Position numbers and translations under genes: made by a program. From Amphiduros pacificus (taxonomy: Eukaryota > Annelida > Polychaeta > Phyllodocida > Hesionidae): a stretch of 64,000 nucleotides of DNA. The stretch covers positions 23,160,666-23,224,665 of the forward strand of contig OX439012.1 of the NCBI GenBank assembly GCA_949316495.1, written 5' to 3'. Under the pieces are notes generated by a model. The model searched no databases and was not told where the DNA came from. It saw only the letters and a program-made list of their open reading frames with translations. Shown piece after piece: positions 12,487 to 47,312 of this stretch (position 1 is its first letter; each line of letters opens with the position of its first letter).

Positions 12487-13350
12487 AATAATGATAATAA
12501 TGATAATGATAACAACAGCAACAACATACTAAACGTTGTTTGTTCAGAGCGCTAAAAAACATATTTTGTCTATTGATCACTGTTAATACCATTATATCCA
12601 TAATTATAATGCATTGTTATGCTTCTTTCTGTTTCTGTATAGGTGGCGCTACTAAAGGATATTATAGATGGCGGCACAGAGGAGTACAAATATTTCTACG
12701 TGGCCTTAATTTTTCTGACCATATGTATGTTGCTTGAAGTGATATCTGGGGTTTTGCTGGTCACCTTGTATGTTCTCAAATCAGAAGTAAGGAATCTAAG
12801 TGAAATGTCAATCACCCTCCTGGATAAGATGAGTGCCGGAAGTTTTGGAAGGCTTGCTGGAGAAAACAACAACGACAACACTGATGAATTTGATTTCTTG
12901 GATGGAAACAGGAATGAGCAAAAAATAACTGATATATTGGCCAATGTATTAGAGGGTAAAGATCAAAGATCTGGATGGAGAAAGTGGGCCTGCTGTTGTT
13001 TCCAGCAAACTATGGAACAAAAACTGTTCAGAGTGTACAGAACATGTTACATACAGGAATTAAGAGCTGCTATGGAGGTCACCAATCTGAGAAGCCAATA
13101 TGGGATAGGTGACCATGTCACCCAAACCGAAAGTCTTCAAACACAGCACAAGCTGGAACTTGAAAATGCCATTAAAACGCATCATGCACTGAAAAAACAG
13201 GGTGGTATTCTGTTAAAATCTGCATTTGAGATCAGGAAGAGGAGACTACATTTAGCGACTATCAAAGTTCAAAGTGCTATAACGTATAGTTTCTATACCC
13301 TGTCTATTCTGAACACATTTGTCATCGTCTTCGGTTCATCCAAACATTAG
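10283..13350 (+). CDS. ninjurin-family protein with long repetitive N-terminus
   Basis: Three phase-0 exons, 10283-11812, 12335-12415 and 12643-13350, give 772 residues. Exon 1 is a hydrophilic, Asn-rich repeat region of 510 aa. Exon 2 and the start of exon 3 give the ninjurin core: an amphipathic stretch (TAATTALSVMQVALLKDII) and TM1 at about 555-580 (FYVALIFLTICMLLEVISG). A roughly 145-residue insert follows, with a palmitoylation-like WACCCF, then TM2 (ITYSFYTLSILNTFVIVFG) close to the C-terminus. Ninjurins are usually about 110-150 aa. NINJ1 oligomerises to rupture the plasma membrane in lytic cell death and also acts in adhesion. An in-frame TGA lies three codons upstream of ATG 10283, supporting this start unless exon 1 is itself spliced. 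That function is retained is inference. Confidence 0.85.
10537..10700 (+). repeat. 15-bp repeats coding NLETT-type pentapeptides
   Basis: Tandem 15-mers of the type ACCAATCTTGAAACA/ACCAATCTTGAATCA stay in frame inside exon 1 of the ninjurin-like gene. The codon phase is conserved across all units, which argues for selection on the protein rather than a passive satellite. Confidence 0.85.
10780..11510 (+). repeat. 39-bp repeats coding TNAPQNIPGNVLQ
   Basis: About 17 units of 39 bp. Units between about 10980 and 11260 are almost identical, flanking units are diverged. The homogenised centre suggests recent expansion by unequal exchange or replication slippage, so allele length is likely to vary. 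Confidence 0.9.
11889..11975 (+). CDS. candidate alternative last exon of the ninjurin-like gene
   Basis: A good acceptor (T-run then TAG) at 11887-11888 opens a phase-0 frame of 28 residues, KTENITNNSTDRAEIPF onward, ending in TAA at 11975. Spliced to exon 1 it would make a soluble N-terminal-only isoform without the ninjurin core. Skipping it and joining exon 1 to 12335 keeps the frame into the ninjurin domain. Purely inferred; it may be unused. Confidence 0.4.
   Translation, partial: KTENITNNSTDRAEIPFTQRHQYDRQCE
12335..12415 (+). CDS. ninjurin-like gene, exon 2
   Basis: Twenty-seven residues between TCTCAG and GTGAGA. They encode the first half of the ninjurin amphipathic region (SQTAATTALSVMQ), which aligns with KSAAESMLDIALLM of vertebrate ninjurin-1. 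A (GATGAT)n-type microsatellite starts about 20 bases after the donor. Confidence 0.8.
12436..12500. repeat. (ATG)n microsatellite
   Basis: Trinucleotide run of about 55 bases with AAT interruptions at its end, inside the second intron of the ninjurin-like gene. Confidence 0.93.
12643..13350 (+). CDS. ninjurin-like gene, exon 3: TM1, insert, TM2
   Basis: Contains VALLKDII, TM1, a roughly 145-residue hydrophilic insert (acidic Asn/Asp run, WRKWACCCF, helical Gln/Glu-rich stretch) and TM2, ending FGSSKH. In canonical ninjurins the loop between the two helices is only about 15-20 residues, so the insert is unusual. No intron interrupts it. An (AT)n tract begins six bases after the stop. Confidence 0.87.
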   Translation: MALLKDIIDGGTEEYKYFYVALIFLTICMLLEVISGVLLVTLYVLKSEVRNLSEMSITLLDKMSAGSFGRLAGENNNDNTDEFDFLDGNRNEQKITDILANVLEGKDQRSGWRKWACCCFQQTMEQKLFRVYRTCYIQELRAAMEVTNLRSQYGIGDHVTQTESLQTQHKLELENAIKTHHALKKQGGILLKSAFEIRKRRLHLATIKVQSAITYSFYTLSILNTFVIVFGSSKH

Positions 13351-13353
13351 TGT

Positions 13354-13355
<2 letters not shown>

Positions 13356-13410
<55 letters not shown>
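13356..13410. repeat. (AT)n microsatellite in 3' UTR
   Basis: Pure AT run of about 55 bases between the ninjurin-like stop codon and its poly(A) signal, so it would be transcribed. Confidence 0.93.
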
Positions 13411-13413
<3 letters not shown>

Positions 13414-13433
13414 AAGAAGCAAATGTCAACTAC

Positions 13434-13439
13434 AATAAA
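13434..13439 (+). terminator. poly(A) signal, ninjurin-like gene
   Basis: AATAAA 84 bases after the stop codon, followed by a T/G-rich stretch (GATTTGTGTTGTTTT). Good position and context. Confidence 0.6.
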
Positions 13440-15540
13440 TGATTTGTGTTGTTTTACATGTTTTGAACATTCACTATTTTTTACCAAATAGTTAAGTCAT
13501 ATGACAAGAATTTTTTTAAGTGGTAAATCTTTAGATTTCATACCTCTGAGAAACATCTGACAATTTTTTCTGCAGTCTGATGTTTAGTTTAGCTATAATC
13601 TAAGATCTTTGAACCCCCAGGGTAATTAACCTACTCCCTTGACCTAGAACTGGGTCAGCAGGCTGCCTACGTCATTGCGCCCCGCATGCATCTCCTGCAC
13701 ACATATTCCTCCTACGTCTGTACATGTATAACAGCTGATGTCCTTTCTTCTACACAAATAACACCCATTGAAAATATGATTAATGGCAAAATTTAAGGCT
13801 GTAAAATAGAGACTTGCATTTACATCAGCTTCCCATCCCACAATCCCTACTTTAATTGAAGAAAATAAACAAACACGACTTAACTGGGTATAGTGTCTGA
13901 AATATGGCCTGCTCTACTCTTATCAGTTTCAAGACACTTATAAGCTAGCCTTAAACATTATGGCAATGAAGTTTAAGGGTTTTCAAACTGTAAATGGAAC
14001 ATTGAGATGACACTTTTAAAATATCTATGAATTATTTTTAGTTGATATTTCCATATTTTTTTACACTGAAAATTTATTTATTTATTTGTTAACCAATTAC
14101 CAGTAACAATATCAATTGGTTGAATATTATTCATATTCAGTAATGTTGAGCTAAACTTCGTTTGACATAATTGAAAATAAATGTTTTGAAAGCATTCGAC
14201 ACATATTTCTAGATCTGTTTCATTGCTGGAAATTATTTTGACTTCTAAATTTAGAGGTCTGGTTATATATTATTTATGCACTGCAGTTGTATTTCAATGG
14301 CCATTTGAAATGTTTAGTTTGGTATTTTTTTAATGTCTGTCATTGCGTGTCAGTGGGTACCAAACTAAATCATATATCAGTATTTATAAACAAACAGACA
14401 AAGGAATATTGAATAAAAATAGAAATTCTGTAAAAATGATACTAAACTTTGAGATATCAACATTTCTTTCTCAACAAGGAAATGAATTTGACCATAATGT
14501 TATGATAAAGAATAGTTCAGTCCCTTGAGGGATCTGAATAACCTCAATAGGCAGATGTAAGTTTGCCAAACTCAACTGGGAGGCTGGCTGTATTCCTGTC
14601 TTCCCCATCACTACAGGCAGAATCCAAGTGACTATGATGTGAAACATGATCTGACCTACTGTCCACATGTGCTAATGAGGCCCCCAGTGGTTCAAAGATG
14701 TTATCAACACTCATGTTATTACTTATAAATTACAATCCCTCAAGACTTTCATTGGCTTGGAGTGGTTTGTTTTGAACATGAAGGGCGAACATGCATCACT
14801 TCCGGCAAAATCTCAGCAGCCCTGATTTGACCCATATAAAAAGGGGCGTGTCCAGCAAATCACTTTGATCCACTATAATTCTGTACTCCATTTATAAAAA
14901 TGTGTAAAACATGTTGAAATGCAATGTCCATGTATTGTAATATATTATGACACAATATAAACATTTTCACAATTTTCTTGTCATGTGACTTTTAAGGAAA
15001 CATCTGAGCTCAACCCTTACTTACTTGCACAAGGCCAGTAACTTTGTGTAACAATGTTGTCTTCAAGATTTAAAAAAAAATATGATGTAAAGGTAGAAGT
15101 TATCTTCTGTTTCCTTTTGAACTAAAACGATCCAAGTGCATTTCATTGGACCTCTAGTATGGGAGACATACATTGTACCGGTACCACTGTACAAACCTAT
15201 ATAAACAGAAACAAGAATATATATGTTTTTCTGTCTGCATTATTTTAAAATTGCTCAAACATATTCTTCGAGAACTTATAATAAAGAATGATATTTGTCG
15301 TTATGGAGATTTTGAAACATTATTCTGTATACCAGATCTGTGCATATGACATCTAAGACAATTTATTGATTGATTGGCAGTTCTATTGATTGCACCATTA
15401 ACCGTATGGTTGACAAGTTCTGACCCAAATAACGTAATGCTGGATTAAATATATGTGTGCTAAGCCTACCATGAGAACAGGCCTTGCCAGTTGATATTTG
15501 GAATCAATCTGTGGATGATATTCTGAAATGGCTGTCAAGG
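13440..15540. other. intergenic
   Basis: No exon recognised on either strand. A TATA-like TATAAAAAGG lies at about 14836-14845 on the plus strand, upstream of the speculative gene beginning at 15553. Otherwise unremarkable AT-rich sequence. Confidence 0.5.
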
Positions 15541-15552
15541 TTTATATAAAGT

Positions 15553-21922
<6,370 letters not shown>

Positions 21923-21929
21923 AAGACAA

Positions 21930-22890
21930 CATATATCAATAGGTTTGAGGCCCTTTTCGATGCAATATTCAACCAACTTTCGGCCATCATGATTTTGGTG
22001 CGTTTACATCTTGACTCGATCTATCACAAATGATTTTGACTATACGCAACATGTGAGAATGCATTTCATGCGCTCCACTATTCAAGCTGGTTCCATACCA
22101 AAGATTTTACTCTTAATGTTTGGCATTTTCTTTCACATCATGTGTACAAAAATACATAACGATCATCATGCTAATTTAGAGAGAGATAAAGAAATCCATA
22201 TCATTTTGTAATAATTGGCTTTTTGTGTGTATGAGTTGATGAAGCAGTCTCTTTAAAGTATTGAAACATGGAAATTGTGGATATATTTCAACACAAGTTA
22301 AGCTTAAAGGAAAATTGAACTGTATTGCTTTACAATTTGTTAATATTATTTAATAAATTATTTCACACGTAACATCAAATGAGTTATTTGCAGACTAAAG
22401 GCACAAGCGAGGAAGAGGGAAAAGGAAAATATATATATGTCAAAAGCCCAAAATGAGCAAATTCACATTGTCAGGTGCAACAAAGTTTGCTAATTTTGTG
22501 TTTTTGGCATATATGTTCACTTGTCCTATGCTATGAAGAGTTTAACTTTACATTTTGTCATCTTAGCCTGTCCAATGCAAGTTTGTTTGACTGTTATATA
22601 GAATAAGGTAAATTGATTTATGAGCTAGAAACCAATCAGATTTGAGGTTACATGGCAGAAAACAAAATAAAAAAGATTGCTAACCCTTGGCAGCAAACCT
22701 TAACATCCACACAATAAACAGACAATCTATATAATAATGGTTTTATGATATAAATCTATAAATCACTGAGCAATGGGTTGACCAATCTGCTCATTCTCTG
22801 CTCATTTTGGACTTTCAGCTGATGAATCAGAATTACATCCCTCTTCATCTTTCTGTGTAGCATAAGATACAAATGTCTGTTTCTCAAAAA
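21930..22890. other. intergenic, no gene seen
   Basis: AT-rich sequence between the speculative plus-strand gene and the 3' end of the polycystin-like gene. No exon or repeat recognised. Confidence 0.5.
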
Positions 22891-22899
22891 GGCCCTGAG

Positions 22900-22925
22900 T
22901 TTATTGTTCATTTTCTGAGTTTATT
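22900..22925 (-). terminator. two poly(A) signals, polycystin-like gene
   Basis: On the minus strand AATAAA occurs at 22900-22905 and 22920-22925, about 130 and 150 bases beyond the stop codon at 23053. The two sit in a 20-base tandem repeat (TGAGTTTATTGTTCAT on the plus strand). Confidence 0.6.
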
Positions 22926-23052
22926 GTTCATATTAATTTTCATTTGAGGGTCATTCATCGATACAATTACCGGAGTGGGCTCCGCCAGGTGTTCACATTT
23001 GGTCTCACTTATCCCATATTCTAGTCCTTCATTTGATGTCACACTGCTTGGT

Positions 23053-40642
<17,590 letters not shown>

Positions 40643-41769
40643 CAGTTGATATTATTAACAAGCACGTACTGCCTGTCTCTGGTATGATTATATGTCTTTG
40701 TTGCAGAACTCAGCTTAAAGTTCTGTTTGTGTTGTTTGACACGTAAATAAATCATGAGGAATATTTATTTTGAAAGTGGCGTGGATCTTCATAACCTTTA
40801 TGGGAACCAGATATGATCTTTCAATATCTGTTCATAAATGTCTGTGGAGCATAATTTAAATCAATTGCTTCATAAGAAGGCAGAAACTTAATCAATTATT
40901 AATTGAAGGATGTGCGTAAGATTGATTGATTAGTTTCAGGTTTAAATGGCAAAACTAAACATAAGCGTGTTGGTGACAAGAAGACATTGTTTGAAAACAT
41001 TGATAACTAACCTGGTGACCTTAGATGAAGATTTATGTAGATTTTGGAGGAAATATTCACAGGTCTTGGCGTGACATTATTGTACCAGTCGAAATATGCA
41101 TTATCATCTATTCTGATGCCTACCGACCGTATTATTAATTCATTATTTATTTTAGCATTATCCACAATATGCGAATATGGTGAAAGACTTTGAACATCAC
41201 AATACGCCTAATTTAAACTATTTGTTCTCTGTGAATATGGACATTACAACAGACTAAATTGAAGCTATTTAATTTGTGAGAAGTTGGACATTACAACAGG
41301 CCTAATTAAATCTGTTTATCTTTTATGAATTTGGACATCACAACAAACCTAATTTAATACATCAATTTATTTTTTATATTAATCACATTTATTCCAGGTC
41401 TACATTTAATTCTACAACTCATGTTTTTTTATGACATACAAAATACCGATCTAAATAAATTGATTAGGGTATCTTGAGTTTCAATTTCACACCAGATGTC
41501 TCTTGTATCATTTACAATGCATGTTGGGATTATATTGACATTATGAAAACCCGTGCATGTACAGAACAAAAGTTCTGGAACCTTGAAGTAGATGGATGTG
41601 GGTGGAATGTCCCGATTCCGAATAAAATGATGTGCTAATCAACATTTGAAACTTCTTTGAGACAAATATGGACGTTTACAGAGTTCTTTCATGCGTGACT
41701 TATTTTAACACACCAGGTGGCAGCATGGTCCACTCGAACAGTGATATCAAATTATAAATGTGAGATTAA

Positions 41770-42389
41770 TGCCTCAGTCACATTTGCGCCGATTTCAGTA
41801 AAGATGCCAGGCCGATGGGTATTTTTTACAAAATCGGCAGGCAGTTCAGATTGCCGTGCGGGCACCGGGAGATCATCGGCCACAATTGGGCATCTTTAAG
41901 ACGTCGGGCGGGTCATTGGGAACTTTTAGCTGGAACATAAAAGTTGCCGGCATTTCCCTGATGTATCATCAGCAAATATCATCTTAAAGTACACGGCAGG
42001 GCCCCGGCAGTGTCCCGCAGGCACATCGGCAGATTATCTTACGGCTGCCGGTGGCATCGTGCGGTGAAAATAGGATTTCATGTGTTCACAGGCCATCGTC
42101 AGATGATCCACCGGGCTCCCTACGATATCACATAGACGTGTTTAGGATATCCTACAGACGTTTGTCAGTGATCGAGACGTCTTTAGGATGTCTTTCAGAA
42201 GTCTGTCAAATGATCTAGACGTCTTTAAGATATCAGTCTTGCACGTGCCGTGCGGTGCCCTTCAATAATGTGACCACAGCTACGGCATCTCTAAGATTGT
42301 TGCTGATAAACTCCCCGGCGCCCGGCAGACTGTGAAGTCGGCCGATCGTTACTTCCCGGCCGGGGCCCGGGGCAAATGTGACTGAGGCA
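41770..42389. mobile_element. MITE, PIF/Harbinger-like
   Basis: Terminal inverted repeats TGCCTCAGTCACATTTGC / GCAAATGTGACTGAGGCA flank 620 bases, and a TAA duplicates the target on both sides (41767-41769 and 42390-42392). A three-base TWA duplication is typical of PIF/Harbinger. The interior is GC-rich (GATCATCGGCCACAATTGGG, CCCCGGCGCCCGGCAG) and carries repeated GTCTTTAGGAT-like 25-mers. No transposase frame. A relative lies at 60581-60963. Confidence 0.82.
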
Positions 42390-44704
42390 TAAATTGAATG
42401 ATTATGGAAATATCCAGTTTGTTGCTTTGATATATAACGTTGACATGAACAAAAAATGTTTATCAATTTATCTATTTATCCATTTATCAAAGCTGTTAAG
42501 TCCATGAAATATAGAATTAATTACATATATGTTTTTTTTTTCTCTCTCACCATGGAAAACATTGTAGAAAATTTCCCTGTAACATAGAACCCTAATTGAA
42601 AGTTTCCTTGTAACATAGATCCCTGATTTCTCGATATGATTAAGATCATTATCCAAATACCTTATCTACGCTTTGAAAATGTGAACAAAAATGAGAGGGA
42701 AATCAGCAACAGTTTCAACGTTCAGCCATAAATTAACTCTTATCCAATCTTGGGGCCACATTAGAATATATTAAAGCATTCATGATGTCACAGGCAATTT
42801 TACAGAGGTTTGGAGTATGCTAAACTGTGCCCCATTGTCAGAAAGACTTTACTAAGCAGGTGTTTGCACAAATCACTGGTCAGCTAAACAAAGTTTGTTG
42901 ACAAAGTGTCCAAAGGATGATTTGGATTTTAGCAGAAGACTCGTCCACTTTCAAATGGCACAGAAGTATAATAACTTTTGATTGCAAAGTTTAGGGTATA
43001 AACATTTTTTTTATACAAGTAAAATGTGCTTGAAAGCCTCATTTTATGAATGCTTTAAAAATGTCAACCCCCTAGACTGGCATGCTACTTGATCAAGTCT
43101 CATGAAATGTGGTGGTTCCTCATGTAACATTGTAACATTGATTCCTAGCAAATCCCACAATAAACATGTCAAATACCTCAACCCATGCTTTTTGTAATAT
43201 CTTAACATTTAATTCTTTATCATTTTGGTTTCATATAATATAAGAGTATTGTTTGATCTGTTTGTTTCAGCACAAGCCTCAGTTCATATTTTCAGAATAT
43301 CGGTCTACTGACGTCAGACCTAATTCACCTCGCATTCTGTTTACCGTCAAACTATATGTGCTGTTATAGTTATAGACTGTTGATTTAACACACTTCTTTT
43401 TATAGTTTATGATTGCGTTTGCTTCGCACTAATACTAATACAGAATATGAATGATTTCTGTTTTTCTAGTGAAGATGTTTATCTAGCATAGTCTAGAATA
43501 GCATTACTTTTGACTATCATCAGTTAAGCAACTTTGAAATATTATAAGAGGAACTTCTTAAGATAGATAACAATTCTGAAAAAAAAATGTTTGGCGCTAT
43601 GGTGCTTTTGCAAATAATGTTTCTTGTATAAATGATATGAAAGATATATAGCAAAACAGTCCACCTCACATCTATCTTGGACACAAGCGGCCTGCTTGGG
43701 GGTTAATTCTCACTCCTTGAGTGGGCCATGCTGCCACCTGGTGGCGCATTGTGAACATGCAAACTTGACTCATAGTGGTAACAAATGCAGATTGATATGT
43801 CACTTTATTTCAATCAGTTTATTGCCACTATAATTGTTGTCTTTCTCCTCTTATCAAGATTTTAAAAAATGATTATTTTTTTTCTATAAGTGCATTTGTT
43901 GCCAACATATTACATTTATCCCACACAGAATGGTAATCATCACATCAGCTGTCACGTGTACAAACCTATCCCAGCATGCATTATTCATGACGCTTGAGAC
44001 ACCTAACCTGACGGATCACTTATGCTGAAACTAAAGCAGTGAGAATTGTTCAACGTTTGAGGTATTTACCTGTGACACAAAGAAGCTTTGTTGAATATCA
44101 TGACCTCTTTTGGATGTACACACCGCCTACTATAGGTATCCAAACCCAGAACAACAATTATATAACAAGGAATATTTCTGCTTCTAACACTTTAAACAAA
44201 AGTAAGTAAATTATTGGTTAAGGTTGGGCGACAGAATACTGTCAAAAAGAGGTTTTTTGGTGATGCCTTCATTCAACATAATCATTTGTCATAATTACAT
44301 ATGAATAGGGCATTCAGGTAACAGGTGTTCAGAATGTAAACACAGGATATTTATCCACAAATTATTTGCCATTGATGCTAGATTGGTGACTGCATGAGAA
44401 GAGAGAGTAAGTAATCAAATATTATTAAAATAGGGTGCCACTTGATACAGATTTATAACCAATGTACTGATTGTATTGATTCTTTTATTTTGAGTCCTTT
44501 TCTGACATCATCAATTATAAACTTTATTTCTAGATGTCCCTGTTAAAAAAATGTTCAGATCGTGTAAAAAAGATGAATATCAAATATTATTTTGACTTAT
44601 CACTATCATTGAAATTGCAAAACTGTCTTCATATTTACATTATTTACGTTCCCATTCATTACCTTAGCAAATGTCAGATATCACTAATGAATTGACAATA
44701 CATT

Positions 44705-44990
44705 TCGGACGACGGATCGTGTCACAGTTGAATGCTTATTAGCAGATGTTCTGTGAGGATGTGAAGGTCGTGGGTTTGATTCCCAGCTATGCCGGCATTG
44801 CATTCCTGTTACAATTCCTAATTCAAGCTGAGGCCTGTGTGTAAAATGTTAATCTGTCCATGTAAATCTGTGATCAGGTGGGTTATCATGCCCAGGACCT
44901 GAGAGATGACAATTCAGTGAGGCAGCACTATATCAGCTGCAAGTAGGTCTCATCACGAAATGACTGAAATAATGTTGAAATTGATGTATA
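44705..44990 (+). mobile_element. tRNA-derived SINE
   Basis: Diverged full-length copy of the family at 39333: B-box GGTTTGATTCCC, then AGCTGAGGCCTGTGTGTAAA, CAATTCAGTGAGGCAGCACT and GTCTCATCACGAAATGACTG. Confidence 0.8.
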
Positions 44991-45437
44991 ACCAAAACAA
45001 ACTTTACTTGTCATTACAAAGAAACAAACAAAAATACATCTGGATATGACATTCAAAACAAATAACTTGAGTAAATATCAAACTAATGTGAAGGTTATAT
45101 TACTTTGCCATCTAAATGCTATCTAGAATGGTATTTTGACCACAATGTTTTCTGCAGTCTGTCATGTACCATAACAAAGCCTTCCTATAAGTATGATGAA
45201 ACAAAATGTACAATACACATGACGTCACCAGCAGACACTTTGTTGGGTTTTCTGTTTTACAATACGCAGTCAAAGGACGAATATTCTCAAAATAATGATT
45301 GTTTATATTCCAGATATCAAATTTTGACCCGAGGTCTGGGGCTAACGCAGCAACCTAACAATTGATTTGATTTGTTTTGATTTGATATGTTGGCTACTCT
45401 ACTTTTGCACTCAAGAGACCTCTGTGATAGGCCAGGT

Positions 45438-45458
45438 TATGACGTAATACAGTATAAA
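45438..45458 (+). promoter_or_regulatory. TATA box and CRE-like site of the claudin-like gene
   Basis: TGACGTAA followed within a few bases by GTATAAAA, about 95-105 bases before the start codon at 45546. Spacing suits a short 5' UTR without an intron. No transcript data. Confidence 0.5.
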
Positions 45459-45545
45459 ATCTGAACACAAGGATCCAATATCGGGGTAACAAGGAAGGTG
45501 TATGATAAACTGCTTTTATTTTCCCTAGATTCTTAACATCTAATC

Positions 45546-46419
45546 ATGCCTACGAGAGTAACACAGGCGCGTGATGGAAATGTGAGTTCGCACGAGATAA
45601 GCTGGAGTGGTGCTAGTGGTGCCATCTTCTGGCTAGTGATGTTGTCAGGACTCGTCCTGGTGGTATCTTTTACCACTACAGCCTGGTACATCAAGGACGG
45701 TTATCATGAAGGATTATGGGAAACATGTTCGTGTTCGTCAGACAAAAATGATTCAGGTATGTATCAAATACGTTTTAGATCATTGATTTTTTAACAGCTT
45801 TATCATTAAGGTGTGTTAGTTACATACAGATGTCTAAAATTCACTAGTAACAGTTCAGTAGATGACGTAAAGACAGGTGGACAAGAAGAACTCTGTGTTT
45901 TCGTTACATGGGCAGTATGGTTGTGCCAGGCGTTCAGAACATTACTATAAGAGACGAGTGTGTAATTGTTATTTTGATGCCTCTCTATGTTTGCTCAGTA
46001 GTGGTATTGTTAAGAATGTGAAAACACCCTAATTAATGGTGGCAAAATGTGCTCAATTAAGGAGAACTGAGAACTGAACCTCGGTCGCCAGCATGAGAGG
46101 CAGGCATTTCAACATTGAGCCATTCAACTGTTCTGATGAAACTTTTATTTAATGTGTATATTTCAGATAAAATGAAGGTGACACAGGCTATGATAACATT
46201 GGGACTAATCTGTCTTATTGTTTCATTCCTATTCACCCTTGGTTACATGGTCATTCATAGATTTTCAAAATCCAAAATGCTTCGTGTCCTGACAGTGGGC
46301 TGTTTTGCGGCTGGTATGCAAATTTCATCATTATTTAAATCAAATTTGAATAAAAACGAATTTTTTTTATTTTTAAACACAAACTAATGAATAAATACAT
46401 AAATAAATCAATAGATAAT

Positions 46420-46496
<77 letters not shown>

Positions 46497-46869
46497 TTGT
46501 ACTTGTGAATTTATATCATAATAATAATTATATCATAATAATACGCTTATAAAACAGACATATATAATTATTTCTTACTTTATTTAAGTACAAAATTAAT
46601 CATCAGTGATTAACGAAAAAATGTATTAAGCCTTATTAGCCCAATATATTTCAACACTTTGCCTTCATATTAATCAAGCACTTTTATCTATGATAAATGG
46701 ACAGTTTAATATTTCAGGCATATTTCTTCTGATTGGTGTGATCATATATGGCGAATCCAAAAAGAAAAATTTACATTTTTCCTTTGCCTTGGCATGTATC
46801 AGTTGCATTGGCAGTTTTATCGCAGGATGTTTGGCGGTATATGTGGGTAGAAAATCTGGGAGTTGTTAG
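45546..46869 (+). CDS. claudin/PMP22-like four-pass protein
   Basis: Exons 45546-45756, 46167-46313 and 46718-46869, phase 1 at both introns, total 510 bases, 169 aa. TM1 spans about 25-46. The first loop has W47 and the family signature GLWETC (56-61) with a second Cys at 63, the W-GLW-C-C core of the claudin/PMP22/EMP superfamily, but with the two Cys only one residue apart. TM2 (MITLGLICLIVSFLFTLGYM), a basic loop, TM3 across the second junction (CFAAGIFLLIGVIIYG) and TM4 (ISCIGSFIAGCLAVYVG) follow. The tail is very short (RKSGSC) with no PDZ ligand. Such proteins act in cell junctions or as channel subunits. Which branch of the superfamily this is cannot be told by eye. Confidence 0.8.
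46060..46135 (-). mobile_element. decayed tRNA-like SINE head
   Basis: On the minus strand TGGCTCAATGTTGAAATGCC resembles an A-box region and GAGGTTCAGTTC a B-box. It ends about 30 bases before claudin-like exon 2. Low confidence. Confidence 0.4.
46424..46495. repeat. (AT)n microsatellite
   Basis: About 70 bases of AT in the second intron of the claudin-like gene. Confidence 0.93.
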
Positions 46870-47130
46870 CGCAATAACACCAAGATGTGTTTAATGTGGC
46901 AGCCGTTAGATGTCGCACAAACTATAGCGGCTCACAGCAAGGCATTGTCATCCCTTAGCAACCGCGATGTGGTCACGTGGGAGACACCAAAAAGACAGCC
47001 CAGCATTTTGTTCCCGGCTGTCATTATTTCAATATGTTAATTGCCTTTATAAAAATCCTATTATGTATCACATCAAAACCTATTTTTATATATTTTTATG
47101 TATTTAAATATTTTATATCAAACACATCTT

Positions 47131-47312
47131 TTATTTTGTACACATTTTCAAATCTTTCAAATTTGTCTTCATAGTATAATATCCTGTTATCATCGATGGG
47201 ACATCACTCAAAACCATCAAAATTGTCAGCATGGAGAGAGTAACGAGGCAGCCGGTTGCCATGGCAACGGCATCTTCTGCTTCTGTCACCTCTATATCAC
47301 TTAAAGACGCAT
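47131..47312 (-). CDS. CCP gene last exon: transmembrane anchor and tail
   Basis: Phase-1 acceptor (AAATACAG) opens ASLSDIEVTEAEDAVAM, a hydrophobic segment (ATGCLVTLSMLTILMVLS) and a tail ending NLKDLKMCTK, TAA at 47131-47133. AATAAA overlaps the stop codon, so the 3' UTR may be very short. The tail has no recognised signalling motif. Confidence 0.72.

Larger units (their letters stand above)
40643..45440. other. divergent intergenic region
   Basis: Separates the minus-strand polycystin-like gene from the plus-strand claudin-like gene and so holds both promoters. I see no exon. It contains the MITE at 41770-42389, the SINE at 44705-44990 and a palindromic CTCF-like CCACCTGGTGG at 43734-43744. 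Confidence 0.55.

Noticed and set aside
45105-45365. 86-codon frame just upstream of the claudin-like gene
   Set aside because: No domain or splice logic, and it ends before the TATA box of the real gene.
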